Made by a program: the position numbers and the translations under genes
Part shown: positions 52,514-58,758 of the stretch, piece after piece
How the letters are laid out: every line of letters begins with the position of its first letter
Numbering within the stretch: the first letter of the stretch is position 1
DNA from: Alphaproteobacteria bacterium
Lineage (GTDB): Bacteria; Pseudomonadota; Alphaproteobacteria; Micropepsales; Micropepsaceae
Length of the DNA: 58,758 nt
Assembly: GCA_009693985.1 (NCBI GenBank)
Contig: SHWE01000007.1
Coordinates: 1 to 58,758, forward strand
Direction of reading: 5' to 3'
The notes under the pieces: model-generated
The model's input: only the letters and a program-made list of their open reading frames with translations
Told to the model about the DNA's origin: nothing
The model's database searches: none

Positions 52514-54103
52514 TTAAAAGCGAAGCGCTTTCGCCTGCTTGACCAGAGGCAATTTGCGGATCTGGTCGAGCACCGCATCGGGCACCGGCTCATCCACCTG
52601 CACCAGCGCGATGGCGTCGGCGCCTGGCGCGCTGCGTCCCAAATTGAAATTCGCGATATTGACGCCCGCCTCGCCCAGCAACATGCCGAAGCGGCCGATG
52701 AAGCCCGGCTTGTCCTCGTTCGTGACATAGAGCATGTGCGGCGCGATTTCGGCTTCCATATCGATGTTCTTGACCTGGATCAGCCGGGGCCTGCCGTCGG
52801 AGAACACTGTGCCCGCGACCCCGCGAATCATGTCCGGCGTCGTGATCGAGAGCTTGATGTAGCCTTCATAGGCGCCTTCCTGGTCGCGGCGCACTTCGGA
52901 AATACGGATGCCGCGTTCCTTGGCGATCAGCGGCGCGTTGACCATGTTCACTTCGGAAAGCGCCGGCTTGAGCAGGCCGCAGAGGGCAGCCTGGGTCAGC
53001 GCGCGCGTGTTCAGCGCGGCAGCGCTTCCTTCATAGACGATCTCGACGGCGAGGATGCTGGTGTCGGTGAGCTGACCGGCAAAGGCGCCGAGCTTTTCCG
53101 CGAGCTGGATCCAGGGCCGCACCTTTTGCGCTTCCGCGCCCGAGATGGAAGGCATGTTGAGCGCGTTCGTCACCGCGCCGGAGAGGAGATAATCCGAAAT
53201 CTGCTCCGCCACCTGAAGCGCGACGTTCTCCTGTGCTTCGATCGTCGAAGCGCCGAGATGCGGTGTCGCCACCACGCGCTCATTGCCGAACAGCGGATTG
53301 GCGTTGGCCGGCTCCTCCACGAAAACGTCGAAGGCGGCGCCCGCGAGCTGGCCGGAATCGAGCGCGGCCTTCACGGCGGCCTCATCGACGAGTCCACCGC
53401 GCGCGCAATTGATGAGGCGCGCGCCCTTCTTCATCTTGGCGATGGAGGCGGCGGAAATGATGTTTTTGGTCTCGGCCGTCAGCGGCGTATGCAGCGAAAT
53501 AAAATCGGCGCGCGCGAAAAGCTCGTCGAGTTCGAGTTTCTCCAGCCCAAGATCGGCGGCGCGTTCGGGGCTGAGATAGGGATCGTAGGCGGCGACGCGC
53601 ATCTTGAGGCCCCTGGCGCGGTCGGCCACGATGGACCCGATATTGCCGCAGCCGATCAGGCCGAGCGTCTTGCCGGAGAGCTCGACGCCGAGGAAGCGGT
53701 TCTTCTCCCATTTGCCGGCATGGGTGGAGGCGTTGGCGGCGGGAATGTCGCGCGCCAGCGCCATCATCAGCGCGATGGCGTGTTCGGCGGTGGTGATGGA
53801 ATTGCCGAACGGCGTGTTCATCACGATGATGCCGGCCGCCGTCGCCGCCGGAATGTCGACATTGTCGACGCCGATGCCGGCGCGTCCGATGACTTTCATC
53901 TTCTTGGCGGCGCGCAGCACCTCCGCCGTCACCTTGGTGGCCGAGCGGATGGCGAGCCCGTCATAATCGCCGATGATCTTCAGGAGCTCGTCCTTGGAGA
54001 GGCCGGGTTTGGCATCGGCGTCCACGCCGCGCTCCTTGAAGATGGCGAGGGCGGCGGGCGACAATTTGTCGGCAATGAGGACTCGAGGGTTGGCGTCGGT
54101 CAT
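52514..54103 (-). CDS. serA: D-3-phosphoglycerate dehydrogenase
   Basis: The 529-residue long-form (type I) enzyme begins the serine pathway. It has an N-terminal substrate/NAD core with [20 protein letters not shown], catalytic His region [19 protein letters not shown], an intervening ASB domain ([20 protein letters not shown]) and a C-terminal ACT domain ([20 protein letters not shown]) that usually mediates serine feedback. It starts 4 bp after the sseB stop. Confidence 0.97.
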   Translation of the reverse strand: MTDANPRVLIADKLSPAALAIFKERGVDADAKPGLSKDELLKIIGDYDGLAIRSATKVTAEVLRAAKKMKVIGRAGIGVDNVDIPAATAAGIIVMNTPFGNSITTAEHAIALMMALARDIPAANASTHAGKWEKNRFLGVELSGKTLGLIGCGNIGSIVADRARGLKMRVAAYDPYLSPERAADLGLEKLELDELFARADFISLHTPLTAETKNIISAASIAKMKKGARLINCARGGLVDEAAVKAALDSGQLAGAAFDVFVEEPANANPLFGNERVVATPHLGASTIEAQENVALQVAEQISDYLLSGAVTNALNMPSISGAEAQKVRPWIQLAEKLGAFAGQLTDTSILAVEIVYEGSAAALNTRALTQAALCGLLKPALSEVNMVNAPLIAKERGIRISEVRRDQEGAYEGYIKLSITTPDMIRGVAGTVFSDGRPRLIQVKNIDMEAEIAPHMLYVTNEDKPGFIGRFGMLLGEAGVNIANFNLGRSAPGADAIALVQVDEPVPDAVLDQIRKLPLVKQAKALRF

Positions 54104-54107
54104 GGCG

Positions 54108-54854
54108 TCAGTTCTTGCTCTCGCTTGCGTAGAACGGGGGTGTTTCCAGAAGCGCGCGCGCGACGCCTTCCGGATTGGCGCGGTTGAGCGGCATCATGTC
54201 GACCACGGTGCCGGCATTGGCGGCTTTCAGCACATTGCCGATTTCCTTGGACACGCCGGGCCAATCGTCGGCGACTTCGACTCCGATCAGAGGATGCGGA
54301 TAATCGTTGTCGTTGTACGAGATGGTGAGGAGATGGGCGGCCAACACGTTCGGGTTTCGCGCGAACATCGTCTTGAGCGCCTTCACCAGCACATGCGGAT
54401 AGGGCGACGGGTGGCTGAGCTTTACGCGCGTTCCTTCCTCAGGCACGGCGCCTTCCGTGGGCAGCGGCGGGTTGAGGAGGTAGTCGATCTCGTCGGGCAT
54501 TAAGGGCTTGCCGAGCTCGTCGCCCGCATTGAGCATGAAATGCGCGCCTTTCGTGGCCAGGAACAATTGGCGCGCCGGAATCCGAAAATACGATGCGGGC
54601 TCGCCGGCGAACGTCTCCAGCCGTTTCATCGACGTGAAGATCAGATGATAGGAATGACCGTCATGCTCGATGCCGGCGAGACGAAGCTGGGCGCCCGGTG
54701 GAATCCCTTCCTGTTTCGTCCCGGCCGCATCGACGACATCGCCGATGACGAAGAGCTCCGCTTCCATCAGCAGGCGATAGAATTCGGGCCGTGCGTCTTC
54801 CTCGGTCTGCGCCCGCAGAAGCGCGCGTTCGAGATCGTTTTCGGGAGAACTCAT
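54108..54854 (-). CDS. sseB: SseB-family protein (enhanced serine sensitivity)
   Basis: The 248-residue protein has an N-terminal SseB domain ([29 protein letters not shown]) and the SseB C-terminal domain ([20 protein letters not shown], then [11 protein letters not shown]-like residues here as [17 protein letters not shown]). Its start overlaps the serC stop by 4 bp and it ends 4 bp before serA. Placement between two serine-synthesis genes is striking because E. coli SseB was named for a serine-sensitivity phenotype. The molecular role is unknown. Confidence 0.85.
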   Translation of the reverse strand: MSSPENDLERALLRAQTEEDARPEFYRLLMEAELFVIGDVVDAAGTKQEGIPPGAQLRLAGIEHDGHSYHLIFTSMKRLETFAGEPASYFRIPARQLFLATKGAHFMLNAGDELGKPLMPDEIDYLLNPPLPTEGAVPEEGTRVKLSHPSPYPHVLVKALKTMFARNPNVLAAHLLTISYNDNDYPHPLIGVEVADDWPGVSKEIGNVLKAANAGTVVDMMPLNRANPEGVARALLETPPFYASESKN

Positions 54855-56011
54855 GGCGCGGCTTTCGTTTGCGCGAAGGCCCAATCGAGCCAGGGCGTCA
54901 GCGCTTCGATTTCGGCGGTCTCGACGGTGGCGCCGCACCAGATGCGCAGGCCCGGCGGCGCCGCACGGTAGCCGCCAATGTCGAAGGCGACGCCTTCCTT
55001 TTCGAGAATGTTGGCGATCTTCGCCGCCGCCGCTGCGGCCTGGTCCTTGTCGAGCGCGGTGAACCAGGGATCGACGATCTTCAGGCACACGCTGGTGTTG
55101 GAACGCGTCTTCTCGTCGGTAGCGAGGAAGTCCACCCATTCGGTCTTCTTCACCCAGGCTGCCAGCGCCGCCAGATTGGCGTCGGCACGCGCGATCAGTT
55201 TGGTGAGGCCGCCGATGTTTTCTGCCCATTTCAGCGCGTCGAGATAATCTTCGACCGCCAGCATCGACGGCGTGTTGATGGTGGCGCCCTCGAAAATCCC
55301 TTCGTCGAGCTTTTTGTCCTTGGTCATGCGGAAAAGTTTCGGCATCGGCCAGGCGGGTTCATAGGATTGCAGGCGGGCGACCGCGCGCGGGGAAAGCACC
55401 AGCATGCCGTGCGCGCCTTCGCTGCCCAGCGCCTTCTGCCAGGAGAAGGTGGCGACATCGAGCTTGGGCCAATCCAATCTTTGCGCGAAGGCCGCCGAGG
55501 TGGCGTCGCAAATGGTCAGGCCTTCGCGATCCGCTGCGATCCAATCGCCATTGGGCACGCGCACGCCCGAGGTCGTGCCGTTCCACAGAAAGACGATGTC
55601 GTGCGCCGGGTTCGCCTGTTTGAGATCGGGCAGCGCGCCATAACCGGCCTTGATGATGCGGGTATCTTTCAGCTTCAGCTGTTTCGCCACATCGGCAACC
55701 CAATCCTCGCCGAAGCTTTCCCAGGCGAGGATATCGACGGGACGCGGCCCCAGCAGCGACCACAGCGCCATCTCGACGGCGCCGGTGTCGGAGCCCGCGA
55801 CGATGCCGATGCGATAATTCGCCGGCACGCCCAGCACGGAGCGCGTGCGGTCGATCGCTTCCTTGAGTTTGGCTTTGCCGGGCTTGGAGCGGTGCGAACG
55901 CCCCAGCACCGCATCGCTTAAGACTTCGCGCGTCCAACCCGGCCGTTTGGCGCAGGGTCCGGACGAAAAAAAAGGCCGTGCGGGGCGCACGGCCGGCCTA
56001 TTCCCGGTCAT
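54851..56011 (-). CDS. serC: Phosphoserine transaminase
   Basis: The 386-residue class V aminotransferase is of the Methanosarcina-type subgroup common in alphaproteobacteria. It starts [14 protein letters not shown] with the substrate-binding [14 protein letters not shown], then [31 protein letters not shown], and the PLP Lys in [16 protein letters not shown]. It converts 3-phosphohydroxypyruvate and glutamate to phosphoserine. It is the first gene of the operon and is preceded by a structured leader and a promoter-like pair. Confidence 0.95.
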   Translation of the reverse strand: MTGNRPAVRPARPFFSSGPCAKRPGWTREVLSDAVLGRSHRSKPGKAKLKEAIDRTRSVLGVPANYRIGIVAGSDTGAVEMALWSLLGPRPVDILAWESFGEDWVADVAKQLKLKDTRIIKAGYGALPDLKQANPAHDIVFLWNGTTSGVRVPNGDWIAADREGLTICDATSAAFAQRLDWPKLDVATFSWQKALGSEGAHGMLVLSPRAVARLQSYEPAWPMPKLFRMTKDKKLDEGIFEGATINTPSMLAVEDYLDALKWAENIGGLTKLIARADANLAALAAWVKKTEWVDFLATDEKTRSNTSVCLKIVDPWFTALDKDQAAAAAAKIANILEKEGVAFDIGGYRAAPPGLRIWCGATVETAEIEALTPWLDWAFAQTKAAP

Positions 56012-56060
56012 GTTTCATTCCTTCCAGAATGACAGCGCTCCGTTGGGGGAGCGTGGCCCG
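56012..56060 (-). ncRNA. serC leader RNA (serC motif-like)
   Basis: Two consecutive hairpins lie immediately upstream of the serC ATG on the minus strand. One is CGCTCC/GGAGCG (56036-56053). The other is TCATTC/GAATGA (56015-56032), whose loop and 3' arm contain the ribosome site GGAAGGA. The layout corresponds to the serC RNA motif described by comparative genomics upstream of alphaproteobacterial serC. Sequestration of the ribosome site suggests translational control of serine synthesis. The ligand or trigger is not known. Confidence 0.75.
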
Positions 56061-56066
56061 GGGCGT

Positions 56067-56095
56067 CTTTAGCTTTTTTGGCCCGCCCGCGTCAA
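56067..56095 (-). promoter_or_regulatory. Candidate serC promoter
   Basis: TTGACG, 17 bases, then CTAAAG on the minus strand would start transcription near 56060, which is exactly where the serC leader hairpins begin. The -35 box overlaps the stop codon of the upstream disrupted gene. Confidence 0.55.
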
Positions 56096-56713
56096 CCGCG
56101 CGGGGGCAAAAAGCTAAATAACCAATCCTTGTCAGACTGTTTCTTGAGTAGATCTCTTACTCCCGCCTTGACGCGCTTTCCCTTCCGATGCGCTTCGCAT
56201 GAGCCCACAATCCATAAGAAGTGATCTATCTCTCTTACCGAAGACCGAATCGAGTTTGCAGTCTGAAACCGGTCGAAATTCGAACAGAAATTCAAATAAC
56301 GCGCAGTTCCATCTTCGAGAGGCACATATTTCTTTCCAAGCAAGAATACGAGAGCTTCGCGGGCTCGAGAGTCGTAAATAGGTAGATTTTGATCGATAAA
56401 GAAATGACAGTATTTCGATGCAAAACTTGTTTCCATGCGTTTGCATGCGGAAGCGATTTTATCGACGAGAAGGCGATCGCGTCGCGTCGATTTCAGGACA
56501 ATTGACATCTGAAGCGCCGTGTCAGGCAGGTCACGAACATTCGTAGAATAAAAATAGTTGATCATCGTGCTTTTTAGAATGCACGAAGTCTGATCGTGCT
56601 CAGGGAAAATTTTTCCCTAATTCACGCATCGCATTATTGACCATGGCCCAATCGGCTACGGCGTCGTGGAGTTGGCAAATGCGCTTGATCGATGCGGTTG
56701 TCAGTTTTTTCAT
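56092..56713 (-). pseudogene. Low-GC hypothetical gene, frameshifted
   Basis: An ATG at 56713 with GGAGG 7 bases upstream opens a 37-codon frame (MKKLTTASIKRICQLHDAVA through ELGKNFP) that stops at 56600-56602. A +1 shift at the A5T4C3 run continues in another frame (EHDQTSCILKST, then the 157-codon frame from ATG 56565: MINYFYSTNVRDLPDTALQM, FASKYCHFFIDQNLPIYDSR, VREIDHFLWIVGS). Joined, they make one protein of about 206 residues that resembles a widespread family of unknown function with the K-Y-C-x-H-x(n)-IYDS core. The stretch is clearly AT-richer than all neighbours, pointing to transfer. It could be truly broken, a sequencing slip, or rescued by frameshifting at CCC-TGA. Confidence 0.72.
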
Positions 56714-56771
56714 GCAGCAGCCTCCATTATTAGACGCAAACTATCGTCTGACATGATCATGTTCTTCCAAC

Positions 56772-56809
56772 ACCATGTCATGGCCCGCTGTTGCGGGCCA
56801 TGACATGGT
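56772..56809. repeat. Perfect 38-bp palindrome, related to the three-hairpin repeat
   Basis: The two 17-base arms ACCATGTCATGGCCCGC and GCGGGCCATGACATGGT match perfectly around TGTT. The core TGGCCCGCTGTTGCGGGCCA is identical to the last hairpin of the repeats at 21491 and 30835. It lies between the frameshifted gene and the PhzF gene. Confidence 0.88.
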
Positions 56810-56836
56810 AATTAGCGAAATCGAGAACGCCTTAAT

Positions 56837-57667
56837 TCAGATATCGATCTCGCCGCGCAGATAAAGCGCGCAAGGCCCGGCCAGCGTCACGACGGCGCCA
56901 CCATCCGTACACAGAAGATCGCCGCCGCGCGGGGATACCTGGAACGCGCGCAACTGCTTCTTTCCGAGCCGCTTCGCCCAGAACGGTGTCAACGTGCAAT
57001 TCATCGAGCCCGTCACCGGGTCTTCCGGTACGCCCATTCCCGGCGCGAAGAAGCGCGCGACGTAATCATAGGGCGCGGCTCCTTGTCCCGTCGCCAGCAG
57101 CGCGCGGTAACCCTCGCGCGCCAGCACATCGCCGAGCGCAGGCGTCGGGTTCATCGCGCGAATCTCCGCCTCGCTCCAGACGGCAAGCGGCGCCTTGGTG
57201 CCGCCCGCACCCGTCGGCGCGAAGTGAATTTCCGACGGCGCCGCGACGCCCAACGCGTGCCCAAGCGCAGGCCCGAAGCCCTCGGGCGCTTGGAAGGCTT
57301 CCACGGTCCCCGCAGGCATCGCCATGCGGTTGCGTCCGTCGGCGGATTTTTCCACGACGAGCGTGCCGCTCCGTGTGGCGAAGCGCACAATATCGATCCG
57401 GGGCGCCAGCTCGGCGAACACAACCCAGGCGGACGCCAAAGTCGCATGCCCGCACAGCGGCACTTCGACGGTCGGCGTGAACCAGCGCAAATCGTAGAAA
57501 CCCTCTTCGCGCTTCACGAAAAACGCCGTCTCGGCGAGATTGTTCTCTTCCGCCACGGCCTGCATGGTTATTTCGGGTAACCATTGTTCCAGCGGCACGA
57601 TGGCGGCTGGGTTCCCGGCGAAGGGTTTTTCCGCGAACGCATCGACCTGCCAAAGTTTGAGCCGCAT
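56837..57667 (-). CDS. PhzF-family phenazine biosynthesis-like isomerase
   Basis: The 276-residue protein has the two-lobed PhzF/diaminopimelate-epimerase-like fold: QVDAFAEKPFAGNPAAIVPL, catalytic Glu46 in AEENNLAETAFF, RWFTPTVEVPLCGHATLAS, and ARFFAPGMGVPEDPVTGSMN. GGAGAA precedes ATG 57667. No other phenazine genes are present, so it is a generic PhzF-like isomerase/epimerase of unknown substrate. It is monocistronic and divergent from the following hydrolase gene. Confidence 0.92.
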   Translation of the reverse strand: MRLKLWQVDAFAEKPFAGNPAAIVPLEQWLPEITMQAVAEENNLAETAFFVKREEGFYDLRWFTPTVEVPLCGHATLASAWVVFAELAPRIDIVRFATRSGTLVVEKSADGRNRMAMPAGTVEAFQAPEGFGPALGHALGVAAPSEIHFAPTGAGGTKAPLAVWSEAEIRAMNPTPALGDVLAREGYRALLATGQGAAPYDYVARFFAPGMGVPEDPVTGSMNCTLTPFWAKRLGKKQLRAFQVSPRGGDLLCTDGGAVVTLAGPCALYLRGEIDI

Positions 57668-57809
57668 GGGATTCTCCTCGATACGAGCATTGGCCCGGGC
57701 CTGCGAGGCTGGCAAGAGCGTAAGGAGAGGGCCTATACTGCCCGAAGCGGTCCGGCCCAATGCCCCCCGGGCTCGCTTTCGCAAACCAGATCCAATCAGG
57801 AGATTACAC

Positions 57810-58607
57810 GTGAAGAAATTTCACCTTCTCGGCGCCGCTGCGGCGGTTGCCATGCTGGCCTTGGCGTCGGCGGTTTCGGTGTCGGTAACGGCGCCGGCAG
57901 TCGCGGCGGCCGCGGCTGCGTCCAATGACGACACCATCCCCACCACCAACGGCAATCTCGTCATCCATCCCGTTCATCACGCCGGCGTGGTGTTCACCTG
58001 GAACGGCAAGCGCATCGTCGCCGACCCGACCACCTTCCCGCCGGGCCCGAACAGCGGCGCCGCGCTTTTCCGCGGGGCCACGCCGCCGGACCTGATCCTC
58101 ATCACCCATGAGCATGGCGATCATTTCAGCGTGCCGACGCTGACCGAGCTCGCCGGCCCGAACACTGTCATCGTCGCGCCGCAAGCCGTCTACGGCATGC
58201 TGCCCCCGGCCTTGCAGGCGAAGACCAAGGTGATGAAGAACGGCGACAAGCAGACCCATGCCGGCGTCGAAGTCGAAGCGGTGGTCGAATACAACGTCAC
58301 GCCGGACCGGCTGATGTTCCATCCCAAGGGCCGCGACAATGGCTATGTGATGAATCTGGGCGGCAAGCGCGTCTATCTCGCGGGCGACACGGAAGCGGCG
58401 CCCGAATTGATGACGCTGCCGAACATCGACATCGCCTTCATCCCGTTCAACCTGCCCTACACGATGACCGAGGAGCAGGCCGCCAATCTCGTCAAAGGCT
58501 TCAAGCCGAAGATGGTCTATCCCTATCATTTCGGCATGAGCGACGTGAACAAGTTCCGCACGCTCGTCGGCACCGCCAGCGAAGTGCGCGTTCGCAAATG
58601 GTACTGA
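57810..58607 (+). CDS. Secreted UPF0173-like metal-dependent hydrolase (MBL fold)
   Basis: The 265-residue product has a Sec signal (AAAVAMLALASAVSVSVTAP then AVAAAAAA). The metallo-beta-lactamase-fold body includes LVIHPVHHAGVVFTWNGKRI, VADPTTFPPG, the zinc motif LITHEHGDHFSVPTL, VYLAGDTEAAPEL and VYPYHFGMSDVNKF. This is the UPF0173/UlaG-like layout, normally cytoplasmic, here exported. The GTG start at 57810 is preceded by CAGGAGA. A terminator follows. Confidence 0.88.
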   Translation: MKKFHLLGAAAAVAMLALASAVSVSVTAPAVAAAAAASNDDTIPTTNGNLVIHPVHHAGVVFTWNGKRIVADPTTFPPGPNSGAALFRGATPPDLILITHEHGDHFSVPTLTELAGPNTVIVAPQAVYGMLPPALQAKTKVMKNGDKQTHAGVEVEAVVEYNVTPDRLMFHPKGRDNGYVMNLGGKRVYLAGDTEAAPELMTLPNIDIAFIPFNLPYTMTEEQAANLVKGFKPKMVYPYHFGMSDVNKFRTLVGTASEVRVRKWY

Positions 58608-58630
58608 GCTAGAGCGATCTGGCGTAAATA

Positions 58631-58668
58631 AAAACGGCCGCCCTCGAAAGAGAGCGGCCGTTTTCTTT
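58631..58668. terminator. Intrinsic terminator after the metal-dependent hydrolase gene
   Basis: An 11-bp perfect stem AAAACGGCCGC/GCGGCCGTTTT with a 12-base loop is flanked by A and T runs (TTTTCTTTTG). It can serve both the hydrolase gene and the convergent gene entering from the right edge. Confidence 0.87.
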
Positions 58669-58684
58669 TGCCGATTTGCTTGCG

Positions 58685-58758
58685 CTAATTCGCCAGGCGG
58701 TAGATCCGCTGGTCATAGGGCGTGCCCAGCCATTGTTGAATGGTCTGGCGATAGGTCT
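58685..58758 (-). CDS. C-terminal end of an unidentified protein (partial)
   Basis: A minus-strand frame enters from the right edge and ends TYRQTIQQWLGTPYDQRIYR LAN then TAG (given in two parts). It stops just outside the terminator, as a convergent gene would. Too short to identify. Confidence 0.5.
   Translation of the reverse strand, partial: TYRQTIQQWLGTPYDQRIYRLAN

Overview
The window reads as about 59 kb of a high-GC alphaproteobacterial chromosome, mostly core genes with a few accessory and decayed patches. The lineage call is an inference. It rests on the co-linear block yebC-ruvCAB-ybgC-tolQRAB-pal-cpoB-tilS-ftsH-folP-glmM, on zapA followed by 6S RNA and the 5-formyl-THF cyclo-ligase gene, on a serC-sseB-serA-purA run headed by a leader that looks like the alphaproteobacterial serC RNA, and on a class I aldolase in a tkt-gap-pgk-fba operon. 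No rRNA, tRNA, transposase or CRISPR array was seen, so the genus cannot be fixed. The style resembles soil Rhizobiales-like or Micropepsaceae-like bacteria.

Layout. (1) Positions 1-9670, mostly minus strand: a two-subunit molybdenum hydroxylase (the large subunit runs off the left edge), a DUF3574 lipoprotein, then a catabolic-looking operon. In transcription order the operon holds a beta-decarboxylating dehydrogenase, an ACS-type MFS carrier, a Tat-exported lactonase-like hydrolase, a Tat-exported amidase, a second lactonase-like hydrolase and a secreted amidohydrolase. (2) 9.7-21.5 kb: mixed accessory genes, including a MAPEG gene with an in-frame amber codon, metallo-beta-lactamase-fold and YkgJ proteins, an orphan ParA with a ribbon-helix-helix partner, a von Willebrand-type secreted protein, two tandem Tat-type alpha/beta hydrolases, a DHA2 efflux pump, a TonB-like protein and an ABC exporter. 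(3) 21.9-29.2 kb, minus strand: tkt-gap-pgk-fba-thiE-efp-suhB. (4) 29.3-30.8 kb: DUF4164 protein, zapA, 6S RNA, 5-FCL. (5) 31-49.5 kb, plus strand: the phosphodiesterase, yebC, ruv, tol-pal, tilS, ftsH, folP, glmM and thiD genes. (6) 49.5-56 kb: a lipoprotein, a sterol-desaturase-family hydroxylase, then purA, serA, sseB and serC (transcribed right to left). (7) 56-58.7 kb: a low-GC frameshifted gene, a PhzF protein, a secreted metal-dependent hydrolase and the tail of one more gene.

Functional themes are central carbon metabolism, DNA recombination, envelope integrity (Tol-Pal), protein quality control (FtsH), wall precursor and folate supply (GlmM, FolP) and serine/purine synthesis. The left arm looks like uptake and hydrolysis of an organic acid, lactone or amide substrate that cannot be named from sequence.

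Sequence-level surprises: a roughly 96-bp three-hairpin repeat present twice, plus a 38-bp perfect palindrome of the same family; three decayed genes (MAPEG nonsense, DODA-type dioxygenase 3' remnant, low-GC frameshifted gene); a serC leader with a well-placed promoter; a dihydropteroate synthase with a non-canonical substrate loop; and a TolQ with a signal-peptide-like N-terminal extension.
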